From positions 7,583,501-7,647,500 of the forward strand of contig NC_083701.1 of assembly GCF_033118175.1 (NCBI RefSeq): a DNA stretch of 64,000 nucleotides, written 5' to 3'. Below the pieces are notes generated by a model, which did no database searches, was not told the origin of the DNA, and was given only the letters and a program-made list of their open reading frames with translations. Shown piece by piece: positions 1-10,344 of the stretch; positions within the stretch are counted from its first letter, which is position 1, and each line of letters opens with the position of its first letter. Source of the stretch: Dama dama. Its lineage: Eukaryota; Chordata; Mammalia; Artiodactyla; Cervidae. Made by a program: the position numbers and the translations under genes.

Positions 1-130
1 TTCTAGTGACAGTTGTTCTAAACATGAGCTTCAGAACTTGCCTTCCATAACTGTCCTCCCTCGCATGGCCCTGGACACAATAAATACGCCAAACAAATGA
101 GTGAACAAATGATGGTGATGATGTCACCAT

Positions 131-335
131 GATAAAGAGCACTAACCACACGCAAACACTGTTCTAAGAACCTCACGTCCATTAACTCATTATGAACTCA
201 TATAATTCCCACCCCAGCTCTGTGAGGCAGGAACATCATTATGCCCATTTTATAGATGGGGCCATGAGACATCAGGAGATCCATGTTCGTATAGCCAAGA
301 AGCTTTGGTGCCAAGATTTAAGCCCAAGCATTTCT
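131..335 (-). repeat. MIR SINE, antisense
   Basis: The order of motifs matches a reversed MIR: a 'cactgttctaagaacc' segment, 'attaactcat', then 'cccattttatagatgggg'. MIR is an ancient tRNA-derived SINE shared by mammals. The copy is diverged and its edges are approximate. Confidence 0.7.
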
Positions 336-439
336 TGGATCCAAAACATGGCCACAGCCACTAAAATATATTATGTTGCCTTATTTTTTTAACTGTCAAG
401 GATTTTTAAATGGATCAATTGCATGTTCTCTCTCCCAAT

Positions 440-830
440 CCTTCTTGTCCTGCCTCATTAAATCTGAATGTACTTACTCTCTCACACCCTGGGTTTTTTC
501 TTTGTCTGGAGAAAGTGTCCAATTTTGCAAAAATCTAGTCATCCTCATGACTCAGTTCAAATGTCTCTTCCTCCAGGCAGTTCAATCATTCAATCATGTC
601 TGACTCTTTGTGACCCCATGGACTGTAGCACACCAGGCTTTCCTGTTCATCACCAACTCCCGGAGTTTACTAAAACTCATGTCCATCGAGTTGGTGATAC
701 CATCAAAACATCTCATCCTCTGTCATCCAGGGAGCCTTCCATGAACACTTCCATCTCTAGGTTCCCAAAGTCTCCTGAGCTTTGGGTGTCCTAGCTCATC
801 ACAGTGCCTTGTCTTTCTGCTTACATATCT
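440..830 (+). repeat. L2 LINE 3' region, split by a BovB insertion
   Basis: The segment 'cagttcaaatgtctcttcc' before the BovB and 'gagccttccatgaacac' after it read continuously as L2 3' sequence (the region encoding the end of the element and its start of 3' UTR). The BovB at 581-725 interrupts it. The copy is diverged, and assignment rests on the joined order of motifs. Confidence 0.55.
581..725 (-). mobile_element. BovB LINE 3' fragment, antisense, inside L2
   Basis: This is the reversed 3' tail of BovB, including 'tgaccccatggactgtag' and 'caccaactcccggagttta'. It is severely 5' truncated, to about 145 bp. The flanks carry a 9-bp near-duplication, tccaggcag at 572-580 and tccagggag at 726-734, consistent with target-primed insertion into the L2. 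Confidence 0.85.
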
Positions 831-844
831 GAGGATGCATGTCT

Positions 845-1045
845 TGCCATGGCTGAACTCTGGAGTCAGATCCCATGAGACTGAATCTTGGCTCTGCCAT
901 TTACTACCTGCATGACCTTGAGAAGTTGATCTAAACCTTTTTGCCTGTTTTTCTCTTTTAACCCATAAAATGGGGGTGATAATGTGAGGGTTAAAAGATT
1001 ACACTACAGTAAAGAACTTGGAACACTGTTTGGTACACAGTGAGG
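845..1045 (+). repeat. MIR SINE, sense
   Basis: It reads in MIR order: 'ctctggagtcagatccc', 'ttggctctgccatttacta', 'catgaccttgagaagttg', 'cccataaaatgggggtgat', then 'ggaacactgtttggtacac'. It covers most of the element. Confidence 0.8.
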
Positions 1046-1097
1046 GTTTTATATCTATACATCTCTAAACCCTAAACACTGTTAGAGCTGATTTCTG

Positions 1098-1165
1098 AAT
1101 TCCATAGGACTAGTATAGTATCTGGCACATAGTAGGTGCTCAGAAAACATCTGCAGACTAAATGG
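1098..1165 (+). repeat. MIR or L2 3' tail fragment
   Basis: The segment 'tctggcacatagtaggtgct' is the shared terminal motif of MIR and L2 elements. The piece is too short to decide between the two families. It may be a second tail next to the MIR just upstream. Confidence 0.5.
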
Positions 1166-1562
1166 ATACACATGCAAACAGCTTTTGAGAGAAGGTGCAG
1201 GGACTCATAGGCACACCTAACAGACCAAGGAAAACTCCTTCCCAGGGACGAGAGAGAGAGAGACGTAGGGGTGAAAAAGACATTTTCCCAGTTATATCCT
1301 GGACAAGCAGAGTGGGATAGGGAAGAGGGGCAAGCAGCCCTGTGGAGGGAAGTCATTAACACTGCACATACTTATAACAGTTGTGGCAGGAAGGGACGGG
1401 AATGGCTTCTGAAGACTGCATGGTGTCGGAGAGAGCATGCAGCTGGGAATGAGAAGGCCTGATCTGTGGTCGGTGGGCGAGGTGGCTGTAGACCTGCAAG
1501 TCTAAGTCCTCCCACCAGGGAGGGGGCCAGGAATCGGCAGTTGTTAGGAACTCATTATTTGC

Positions 1563-1787
1563 ACGTGCGTGCTTAGTCGCTTCAGTCATGTCCGACTCTT
1601 TGTGACCCTGCGGGCTGTAGCCCACCTGGCTCCTCTGTCCATGGGATTCTCCAGGCAAGAATGCTGGAGTGGGTTGCTGTGCCCTCCTCCAGGGGATCTT
1701 CCCAACCCAGGGACTGAACCTGCATCTCTTGCATCTCCTGCATTGGCAGATGGGTGTTTTACCACTAGTACCACCTGGGAAGCCCCC
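1563..1787 (-). mobile_element. Bov-tA SINE, antisense
   Basis: This is a complete reversed Bov-tA. The BovB-derived tail comes first ('ttcagtcatgtccgactctt'), then the Bov-A body ('ctccaggcaagaatgctgg'), then the tRNA-Glu-derived head, ending 'ccacctgggaagcccc'. It directly abuts the 5' side of an MLT1 LTR and probably inserted into it. Confidence 0.92.
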
Positions 1788-1794
1788 AGATTTT

Positions 1795-2092
1795 TGTAAC
1801 TCCCTCACATTCATATGCTGATGCCCTAACCCTTGGTGTGTTTGGAGATGGGGCCTTTGGGAGGTGACTAGGTCCTGAGGCAGGGCCCTGGTCTGACGGG
1901 GTTAGTGCCTAGGAAAGGCCACACGAGGATACAGCGAGAAGGAGGCCATCTACAAGCCAGAAGGTGAGTGTGCACCAGAATCCGACTGTGCTGTCTCCTT
2001 GATCTCAGAACTCCAGCTTCCAGAGCTGTCAGGAAACCCATTTCTGTGGCTTCAGCCACCCAGCCGATGGCATTTTTTCACGGCAGCCAGGG
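1795..2092 (+). mobile_element. MLT1-type LTR (MaLR/ERVL family), solo
   Basis: Characteristic segments occur in order: 'attcatatgctgatgcccta', 'gatggggcctttgggaggtg', 'gaggatacagcgagaagg', 'atctacaagccagaagg', 'gaactccagcttccagagct', and a 'cagccacccag' end. No internal retroviral region follows. It is an old LTR copy, truncated or interrupted on its 5' side by the Bov-tA. Confidence 0.8.
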
Positions 2093-3429
2093 CAGGCTAA
2101 AGCAGCACCTTAGCCTTTGTGGTCTTTCTGGACCCTGCTTTATTCTCTCTGCAGTACACTTTGAGTATCAGTGCATCTGTTTTATCTTCTGTGTTTTCTT
2201 TTACTGCCCTGCAGGACCACGCAGCCTTGATACTGGCCCTTTGGCAGGTCATTTGGGGGAGTTCCAATGCGTTTGATTATATAAAACCTGTGGCCGTGAA
2301 CTTCTATGTGTGTGTCTTCTATGCCCACCCGGGAGTGTTTCTCTGGAGGGTCCCCCCACGAGTGGCTGACTGGGAATTGCTTATGCACATGCTTTATTAG
2401 CAGCTGCCAAAGAGCTCTGCAAAGTTGGCTGCATCAGCTTCCACGCCCAAGTTGGGAGGATTTGAGGATGTCTTTGAACGTGGATGCTCTGTGAATTTAT
2501 TATCTCCTCCCTTCCCCATAACTGTCTTGCAGTCTCTTGGAAGGAAGTGAAGTACTCTGGGACCTTGGGAGGATGTAGCTGTACATTAAGAATGATGCTG
2601 CTTGCCAGAACCCAGAGAAGAATACAGCTTAGGAAGGACAGTCATGACTAATGAGAAAGGCTTTGTTTCCAGCTCTGCCACTAACTCCCAGTTACTTTGG
2701 GCAGGTCTTTACCTCTCAATGCCCAGGAAAGTCAGGGAGTTTTAATCAAGTACCAGAGCTGCAGGAGGTGGAAAGTGTCACTTACAGGATTCACTGAATC
2801 CTCCTGTTGCACCAGCAACTGCAGAATACTGGGGGACACACCTATGATGCCACCTCTTATCCTTCCTCTGGAATTCACAGATCAGTTAAATGATTCTAGA
2901 GGTAGGAAATTGCTTTGTCGCTCAAAGAAGTCATCAGAGCTATAGGCTCTTTTACCATCAGTCTTTTCATTTTCATGCTTGTCACTTAATGGTTGCAAAG
3001 TGGCTGACACAGCTCCAGGCATCACATCATACTTAAGGCAACAAAACGGGAGCAGAAGCAATTCCAAATGGTCATGTCTTTTTCTTTAGGAAAGCAAAAA
3101 CTTCCTCAGAGATCCCCAGCAGTCTTCCCTTAAAATCCTATTGGCCAGCACCCTTTCTCACCACCACTTTTAGCTGTAAGGGAGACTGTTAAAGTGTAGA
3201 GCTTTGAAAGGGGGGTGGGAATAATAATTGGTGTAGCCTAACTACCTGCAAGTCACCTACTTAGGATTCTCAATGCTTTCTGTAGTTTTGCCAGGGAAAG
3301 AGATGGTCTTGGAACAAGTTGAAGGCTCTGGTCTTTCCTCGTCATATACTTCCTCCAAGTCCTGATCTGAATAATTATCCTTGTTCAAAGACATTCAGAA
3401 TTGTCTCAAATCTCGGCAAGATAGTGTAA
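2093..3429. other. No gene seen; one short MIR piece
   Basis: Apart from a diverged sense MIR fragment near 2,660-2,740 ('ccagctctgccactaactcc'), I recognise no repeat or exon here. The open frames are short and carry no recognisable protein similarity. Confidence 0.5.
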
Positions 3430-3788
3430 AGTAGAAGTTAATGAGCTGATCCTAAAATTCCCAAGGAAATACAAAGTTCTAATAATGGGCAAAACAATTC
3501 TGAAAATGAACAAAGTTGAAGGACTCACCTTTCCTAATTTCAAAACTCACTAGAAGTCTACAGTAATTAAGACTATGTGGTTTTACCACATACAGATCAA
3601 TAGAGCAGAGTTGAGAGTACAGAAGTAAGCTCATCCATTTATGGTTAATTGATTGTTACAAAGAATGCCAAGACAATTAAATGGGATAAAAATATCTTCT
3701 AAAAAGAAATGGTGATGAGACAACTTTTTATCTTATACAAAAGAATGAATTTGGACCCCTACCTCACACCAGACATAAAAATTACCTA

Positions 3789-3800
3789 AAAATGGATCAT
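3789..3800. repeat. Target-site duplication of BovB (left copy)
   Basis: The 12-bp word aaaatggatcat occurs here and again, perfectly, at 4,144-4,155. It brackets the BovB insertion in the L1. Confidence 0.9.
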
Positions 3801-4143
3801 CAATTCAGCTCACTCGCTCAGGCGTGCACAACTCTTTGCGACCCCATGGACCGCAGCACACCAGGCCTCCCTGTCCATCACCAACTCCCGGAGCTTACTC
3901 AAACTCATGTCCATTGAGTCGGCGATGCCATCCAACCATCTCATCCTCTGTCGCTCCCTTCTCCTCCTGCCTTCAATCTTTCCCAGCATCAGGGTCTTTT
4001 CCAATGAATCAGTTCTTTGCATCAGGCGGCCAAAGTATTGGAGTTTCAGCTTCAATATCAATCCTTTCAATGAATATTCAGGACTGATTTCCTTTAGGAT
4101 TGACTGGTTTGACTGGTCAAGTTTCAAACCAGTCAAACTAGTC
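3801..4143 (-). mobile_element. BovB LINE 3' fragment, antisense, inside ancient L1
   Basis: This is the reversed BovB 3' end ('gaccccatggaccgcagcac', 'gcatcagggtcttttccaat', 'aatattcaggactgatttcc'). It is 5' truncated and flanked by a perfect 12-bp target-site duplication. After BovB-like 'taggattgactggtttga' the last ~25 bp do not follow BovB. They form, with the preceding bases, an imperfect hairpin (see the next entry). Confidence 0.92.
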
Positions 4144-4145
4144 AA
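4100..4145. repeat. Imperfect inverted repeat at BovB 5' junction
   Basis: The arms 4,100-4,116 and 4,129-4,145 are 17 bp long and complementary at 16 of 17 positions, the exception being a G-T pair. The loop is 12 bp. The left arm is BovB sequence, and the right arm is extra DNA lying exactly at the 5' truncation point, overlapping the target duplication by two bases. Confidence 0.85.
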
Positions 4146-4572
4146 AATGGATCATAGACAAAATAAATCATTGGTCAAAATGCAAGAGCTAAAATTATAA
4201 AGCTTTTAGAAGAAAACACTGGTGTAAATCTTTGTGATCCTGGTTTCTTAATATAACACAAAAAGGACAATGAGAAAAAGCAATGGATATATTAGACTTC
4301 ATTAAAATTAAAAACTTATGTGCAAAGGACAGTGTCAAGAAGGTTAAAAAGACAACCCATAGAAAGGAAGAAAACACACATCATATATCTGATAAGGGAC
4401 TCATATCCAGAACCATAAAGAACTCTGACAACTCAACAATAAGGGGATTTAAAATGGACAAGGGATTTAAATCCTTCTTCAAGAAGATATGAAAATGCAA
4501 ATAAACATGTGAAAAGATGCTTAACATCATCAGTCATTAGGGAAATGAGATTCCACTTCACACTCACTATAA

Positions 4573-4908
4573 TGGTATAATGGACTGAATGTTTGTGTTC
4601 CCCCTAAAATTCCTATGTTGAAGTGCTATCCCCAGTGTGATGGCATTTGGAGGTGAGGTCTTTGGGAGGAAATTAGGATGGAGTCCTCAAGAATGTGATT
4701 AGTGTCCCTTCTTACCATCTCTCTTCCACATGAGGACAAAGCAAGGAGTAGACCATCTGCACACCGGGAAGAGAGCCCTGACCAGAACTGAATCTGCTAC
4801 AGTGTGATCCTGGGCTTTGCAGCCATCAGAACTATGAGAAATAAATCATTCTTAAGCCATCCAGTATCTGGTGTTTTTGTTGTAGAAGTCGAAACTGACC
4901 AAGACAGC
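4573..4908 (+). mobile_element. MLT1-type LTR inside ancient L1
   Basis: It shows MLT1 order: 'ggactgaatgtttgtgttcc', 'gtgatggcatttggaggtga', 'acatgaggacaaagcaagg', 'gccatcagaactatgagaaa', then 'taagccatccag'. L1 sequence resumes afterwards. No internal MaLR region is present, so this is a solo LTR. Confidence 0.85.
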
Positions 4909-5563
4909 TAGAGTACAATCACAAATACTGTTGAGGAGGTGGAGAAACCGGAACCCTCGTGCATTGCTAGTGCAAATGCAAAATGTTGCATCCACTTTGT
5001 GAAACAGTTTGGTAATTCTTCAGCTAGCTAAATATACAGTTATCATATGACCCTGGCAATCTACTCTTAAGTATATATTCAAAAGAATTCAAACAAGTGT
5101 CCAAACAAATATTTGTACATGGATGTTTATAGCAGTATTTTTCATGATAGCCAAAAGTGGGAAAACCTCAATTAGTGAATGGATAAACAAATGTGGCATA
5201 TTCAAAGGAGTGATACGCAGCTATAGATAGGAATGAGGTAATTGTCCAATATAGATGGACCTTGAAAAAATTATGCCAACTGAAAAAAGGCAGACACAAA
5301 AGGCCACATATTTTGTGATTCCATTTATACACAATGCCCAGAATAGGCAAATCTATAGCACCAGAAAGCAGATTAGTGATTGTCAGGGGATGGAGGATGG
5401 GGAGGATAAATAAGGACTGGCTGCTAATAGGTACCAAGTTTCTTTGACACTGGTGGCAATTTTCTAGAATTAAATAATAGTAGTAGTTGCACAATTCTAT
5501 GAATATGCTAAGAACCAATGAATGGAACATTTTAAAAAGATGAATTTCATGGTACAGGATTGT

Positions 5564-5591
5564 ATCTTCTTCATCATCATCATCATAATGA
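5564..5591. repeat. Short (ATC)n tract
   Basis: An interrupted tcttcatcatcatcatcat run of about 28 bp lies at the 3' end of the ancient L1. Confidence 0.7.
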
Positions 5592-7116
5592 TAAAAGGAT
5601 AACACAGGGCAGATGTTCCCAGAATCCTGAATTTCATGAAGTTTCAATATTTCAAAATAATCTGGGAACATGGTTTGCCAATTAAAAAAATACTCTTTTT
5701 TGTTAAACAAGATGTTGAAAGAAAAGGAAACCTCTATTATATGCTACCACCATAATTTTTTTTAAAAGGTATTCTGACTTCCCACATCAGAAAGTGGGAA
5801 GGACATATTCTTGGAACAAAGCTCAGTTCTTAAAATTGACTACTGTTTTGAAAAATATACTATATTCATTCATTCATTCCTCAAAAATGCTCACATCAGG
5901 CACTGTGCTTGACTTTGGGCAGGGCTAGTCATCAGCTGTAACCCACTGGTACAGTGTACTGACCATCATTGGCTCTGACTGGCAGGACCTGCATGTAACA
6001 CCAGTTGTGATGTATTTTGAAAATCATTCCTCCTGTTAGACCTACAGAAGTGAACAAGACAAAGTCCTTTCCCCAGGGAAAATCAGGGCTTTTAGGGAGA
6101 CAGCTATTAAATAGGCACACACACACTCGGAATCTGTGATTAAATATTTTGACAAGTGCTCTGAAAGACAAGTACTGGACTCACAGAGGATGCACTTCTA
6201 ATATTAACAGGGCAGGGCTCTCAGAGGCTTTCTTTTTCTTGTTCCACCTTGGACTGGTGAAAACTTCACAGATCTGCACAGATCTAGAACTGGGAAACAC
6301 TAGGGTAGGTGAAAGGGCTCCATGAGAAATGTGACAAGTGACAAGTGACAGATGAGACTGTAGGGATACGATGGAAGCTGTTTGCACCGAAGTGCAGAGG
6401 TGTGTCTTTGTCCTGAGCAGCCTGCCTGGGCAATCGTTCAAAGTGAGAAGCCAATCTGGTGGGAACAGTTGGACAAGAAGGTGCGAGCTGTGAGCTTGTT
6501 ACATTTCTGCCACCCTCCCAGGGAAGCCAAGAAACCTTGCCTAGCAGCCATGACTTCTCTCCATCAGAGCATCATCTAGACAGGCAATGCATGCCTCCAG
6601 CTGACGACAGGAAGGAGAAAAAGGACGTGGACAGGTTTCCTCCAGGGTGTCAGGCCCCCTCCCAGCATTTATATTTGCTCTCAGCCTCTCTTGTAACCAC
6701 AGTTACCTAAGCTCCCCTCGAATGGCTGGGAGTGTTTGTGTGTGAGCGGGGCGAGTTTGACTTCTCCAGAAAGGAGGTTTGGCTTCTCTGAACTGGAACC
6801 TTAGCCTAGAGTTGCTTCCTGAGCCAAGAGGGGAGCTAAGAGCTGGAAGGGTAAACCAGGGCCACGTCTGCAAGGCAAGCCAAGGTCTCGATCTGGGCTA
6901 AGCAGACCAACACCACTTTCTTTCACTTGGGAGTGTCAGAGACCGAATCAAGAGATGAAGCTGGAAGCCCTTGTCTTCATTTTACAAAAGTTTAAGTAAA
7001 TCAATCCTTTATCCGATTATCCTCGTAGACCTGATAGAATTCAGCAAAATAATTGGTTGACACTGTAAAAAACATAAAACGCAAATAACTTGTTTGTCCA
7101 AATTAAGAAGAGAATT
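5592..7116. other. No gene or clear repeat recognised
   Basis: About 1.5 kb without a recognisable exon. A 7-bp word, gtgacaa, is tandemly repeated nearly three times at 6,331-6,350, and there is an attcattcattcattc run near 5,866. The region 6,400-6,900 is moderately GC-rich but has no CpG-island character by eye. Confidence 0.5.
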
Positions 7117-7124
7117 CTTTAGGC

Positions 7125-7326
7125 CAGGGGTTCAGTGACCATGGCCCTTGGATGAAATCCAACCCACAGTCTGTTTTGCGAATAGCGTTGTTGGCATCCA
7201 GCCATGCCCATTCATATCTGTATTGTCTGTGGCAGAGTTGAATGGTTGTGACATAGACCATATGGCTTACAGAGCCTAAAATATTTCTTATCTGGCTTTT
7301 CATGGTATAAAGTTTGCCAAGTCCTG
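7125..7326 (+). mobile_element. hAT-Charlie-type MITE with terminal inverted repeats
   Basis: It begins 'caggggttcagtgacc' and ends 'agtttgccaagtcctg', which are diverged terminal inverted repeats. The interior ('catgcccattcatatctgta', 'agcctaaaatatttcttatc') matches a widespread non-autonomous hAT family. The flanks ctttaggc (7,117-7,124) and ttttaggt (7,327-7,334) match at 6 of 8 positions, as expected for an aged 8-bp hAT duplication. I am not certain of the exact family name. Confidence 0.8.
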
Positions 7327-7334
7327 TTTTAGGT

Positions 7335-7642
7335 CTTCAGTGCACAGAATTTTATCTACCCAGACATGTTGCATTCATTCATTCATGCAATACAGGCTAA
7401 TTGAAAACTTACTGTTGATATTGAGCAGGATCCCGTGGGCTTCCAGGACACAAAGCCTTCCTGTGTCTCCTATTTCTTGATCACAGGAAATATGTTTCAT
7501 TCGGCCTTAGGATTCTGCCTTCAGCAGAACTGACTCGGCCTGTGTGGGACTTCTGACCCCAGAGCTGGGGCCCTGGCTGGCACCTGGCTGCTGAGCAGAC
7601 CCCAGGTCTCCCTGCACCCCCTTCTTTTAAAGTTTCAGGTGT
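7335..7642. other. No gene or clear repeat recognised
   Basis: This is ordinary-looking sequence between the hAT MITE and a BovB tail. It contains a cattcattcattcatgc run near 7,371. Confidence 0.5.
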
Positions 7643-8033
7643 TTGGACCACAAAGAAGGCTGAGCACCAAAAAATCGATGCTTTCAAACTGTGGTGCTGG
7701 AGAAGACTCTTGAGAGTCCCTTGGACAGCAAGGAGATCCAACCAGTCAATCCTAAAGGAAACCAACCCTGAATATTCATTGCAAGGACTGATGCTGAAGC
7801 TGAAGCTCCAATACTTTGGCTCATTGGCTACTCATTGGAAAAGACCCTGATGCTAGCACAGATTGAGGGCAAAAGGGAAGGGGGTGGCAGGGGATGAGAT
7901 GGCTAGATAGCCTTATCAACTCAATGGACATGAATTTGAGCAAACTCAGGGAGAGAGAGAAGGACAGAGGAGGCTGGCATGCTGTAGTCCATGGGGATGC
8001 AAAGAGCTGGACATGACATAGCAACTGAATAAC
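7643..8033 (+). mobile_element. BovB LINE 3' end, sense, 5' truncated
   Basis: It contains the BovB C-terminal coding segment ('aagaaggctgagcaccaaaa', 'agagtcccttggacagcaag') and the 3' tail ('gcaaagagctggacatgaca'). A small rearrangement at about 7,822-7,840 duplicates 'actcattgg'-like sequence and drops the usual 'cacctgatgcaaagagctga' segment. The frames are broken. Confidence 0.9.
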
Positions 8034-8427
8034 AGCAAAAACCGTCTTTTCCCATCCTGGTGTTTTTTCACCTTCTGGATCAGCTCAACAAGTTTTCCTT
8101 ATTTCTCCCCACCCCCATTTTCCAGACTTCCCTGAAGATAAGCATCGCCCAGGGTTTCTGTAATAGGTATCAGACTGCTGAATGTTTAGCTGGACCTCAG
8201 GCAATTTTTATCCTCAAGGAGCTTGGGGAACCCTGGGCCCCAGTACTTAGGAGTGTGGGTGCCTTAAAGCAGACGTGGCACATTTGCATGCTTGTGTTCA
8301 CAATAGATGTGGTGCAAAAAACAGTGTGTCAATCAGACAATCAGTTATACATGGAAGCTCAAGCTTACAGGTGATCGGAGAGTCCCAGACATCTGGACCC
8401 AGGACCTGAGGAGTACGCGCGATTTCT

Positions 8428-8578
8428 TGAGTTTTCCTTCCATCTTTCTCTCCCTCATCCTCCTCTGGCTCCTTTTCATTCTCCTTTTCTTTCTCCCTCT
8501 TCCCTCCAATCCCTGTCCTCATCCCTTTCATCTCCCTTGTCTACTTCCCTTCTCTTCTTCTTTCTGTTTTCCCTTCAA
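8428..8578. repeat. Polypyrimidine (CT-rich) tract
   Basis: About 150 bp almost entirely C and T on the plus strand, irregular rather than a pure microsatellite. It may be a polypyrimidine simple repeat. It abuts a MIR remnant. Confidence 0.75.
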
Positions 8579-8581
8579 AAT

Positions 8582-8665
8582 AGAGGTTCAAATAAATCAA
8601 ATGACTTACCCAAGGTCAACAATGGAAGCAAGCATGCCTACGTCCCAGTCTAGAACCTTTTGCAC
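8582..8665 (-). repeat. MIR fragment, antisense
   Basis: The segments 'aaatgacttacccaaggtca' and 'cccagtctagaacc' correspond to the reversed MIR core. Confidence 0.6.
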
Positions 8666-9504
8666 ATTTTGTAGGATTGCAATTTGAAGAACATTAAGCA
8701 AGATGACTCAAGAAGCAGAAACCCCTTTTGCAAAAAAAATAAAATCTGCCCAGCTAATATTAATAATTTTAAGTTGTACTTGAATACATAGGTTTTGACT
8801 CCAAGGGAAGCTCACCTGGCCAGGGTTCCACCTGACATTCAAAGGTCTCCCTCTTTCAGCCAGGAGTGGGGGGGTCCCATGTCACTGGAAACCCCATCCT
8901 GGCTGGGTATTACAATAGCAGCCGTGCTGCTTGGAGAAGGTATTAGCCATATTGGATGTTTGCTAAAGGTTATTTGTGTCACAGCAGCAGTTATTATAAA
9001 AAAATCACAGTTTCTGTGGGGTTCGGGGAAAAAAAATAATTTGAGAGAGAAGGCTTTCAGGGAGTTCATTAATCATGTGTACGTTTTTAAGGGCCAACAG
9101 TCAAAGGAACAAAATGACAACCTTTTCCTACCACCAAATGCCCTTTCTTTGAATCAAGGCTCTCCTGTTGGTCTCACTGAGCCTCAGGAGCACTTGCAGA
9201 AAAGCCCCACGTCATGCAGGATAAGGTTTGACTGGTGCTGCCTCGGGGCTCTGCATCCAGAGGGGCTTCACAGAGGAGGAGAAGGGGCGCTGAGGCCAGG
9301 CAGAGGGGGTGCAGCCACCGACCGGGACCTCGGGCATCTCTCTCAGCCTCTGTGGCCTCCACTCCTAGGGATAAGAAACCTTCCTCAGAGGGTTCTTGTA
9401 GGAAACAAGAGGGGTTCACTTTTGTGAAGGGTTAGGCCACCAACTGCTACTCACTACATGGTCAATACAGAGGAGAGAGCATTTGGACACATCATAATAG
9501 CCCC
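8666..9504. other. Repeat-free island with a long open frame; possible conserved noncoding DNA
   Basis: No interspersed repeat is recognisable here. A plus-strand frame at 8,795-9,427 is open for 210 codons, the longest outside repeats, but its translation matches no family I know. Its second half is GC-rich with arginine, glycine and alanine runs, as expected from chance. The AT-rich part at 8,900-9,130 ('cagcagcagttattataaaa', 'gagttcattaatcatgtgta') looks like noncoding DNA under constraint, which is only an impression. Confidence 0.35.
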
Positions 9505-9640
9505 CACCGGACAGATGCATCGTGCCTGCCTACTGAGTGCCTGGGACTTTATATGCATCATTTCTTGTCTTCATAACAACCCTACAGGAAGGAGGGTGGA
9601 AGCTAGGCATTCTGGAAAGTTACGATTCATATTAGAGGCT
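9505..9640 (-). repeat. MIR fragment, antisense
   Basis: The segments 'tatatgcatcatttcttgtc' and 'ttcataacaaccctacagga' follow reversed MIR order. It is a diverged copy. Confidence 0.6.
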
Positions 9641-9751
9641 GTGATATCTCACTGACCTACACAATGGACAGTCTAGGTAATAAGCACCCACTGATCTGTC
9701 TTGTGGAATTTTGGGGTTAAGAGGGATCTTAAACATCTCTGGTTATGCTCA

Positions 9752-9940
9752 TGCCTTGTCTCACCTGACTCTTTGTGACCCCATGAACTGTAGCCCCCAA
9801 GCTCCTCTGCCCATGGAATTTTTCAGGCATGAATACTGGAGCCGATTGCCATTTCGTCCTCCAGGGGATCTTCTCAACTAGGGATCAAACCTGCATCTCC
9901 TGGATTGGCAGGCAGATATTTTATCACCTGCCACCTGACT
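9752..9940 (-). mobile_element. Bov-tA SINE, antisense, diverged
   Basis: It contains 'tgactctttgtgaccccatg', a Bov-A body with changes ('ttcaggcatgaatactggag'), and a tRNA-like head that ends imperfectly ('ttatcacctgccacctga'). Confidence 0.88.
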
Positions 9941-10344
9941 CTAACCACCATAAAATGTGTAAAACCTCTCTGCAACTCCAGGACAAGGGAGACACAGTAT
10001 CAATTTGAATGCATATCGTGATGGAGAAATTGCTCAAGCAGACTGAGTTGAACGTCCTTGCTGAACATTTGGACCATTAGAAAGTTCTTCTAAATAATGA
10101 GCCAAGTTCTGCTCATCTTCACCTTCCATCCTTGATCATTGGGTTTGTGCAGAAAAAAAGTCTAAGTCATGCTTGGGCTGAGTTTATGTAGCTAGTCACT
10201 AGATAATAGATCTATTTAACAGAAGGACAGGCTTGTCCCTTTCCTCTTGGTTTTTATACTTTGAATGCATATAAAGTAAAGTGCTTTTAAAGCCTGGGGT
10301 CACTTTAATAGCTAATAGTTATACTTTGGTTAAGAAGTAGGGGT
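9941..10344. other. No gene or clear repeat recognised
   Basis: This is unique-looking sequence of about 400 bp. No exon, RNA gene or repeat signature is seen. Confidence 0.5.

Larger units (their letters stand above)
3430..5570 (+). mobile_element. Ancient mammalian L1 3' region, split by BovB and MLT1
   Basis: Three blocks (3,430-3,788; 4,156-4,572; 4,909-5,570) read as one continuous L1 ORF2 end and 3' region. The second block encodes a recognisable ORF2 tail at about 4,283-4,492, with 'HISDKGLISR' and a terminal 'KSFFKK'. The third continues with 'gtgcattgctagtgcaaatg', 'tggatgtttatagcagtatt' and 'gggatggaggatggggag'. The blocks are separated by a BovB (3,801-4,143) and an MLT1 LTR (4,573-4,908). 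All frames are broken, and the divergence indicates an old mammalian L1 subfamily. Confidence 0.85.

Noticed and set aside
5168..5710. 180-codon minus-strand open frame
   Set aside because: Mostly antisense to an ancient L1 3' region; no independent similarity.
8795..9427. Listing the 210-codon frame as a CDS
   Set aside because: No similarity, biased composition in its second half, and no evidence of transcription or splicing; kept only as a finding.
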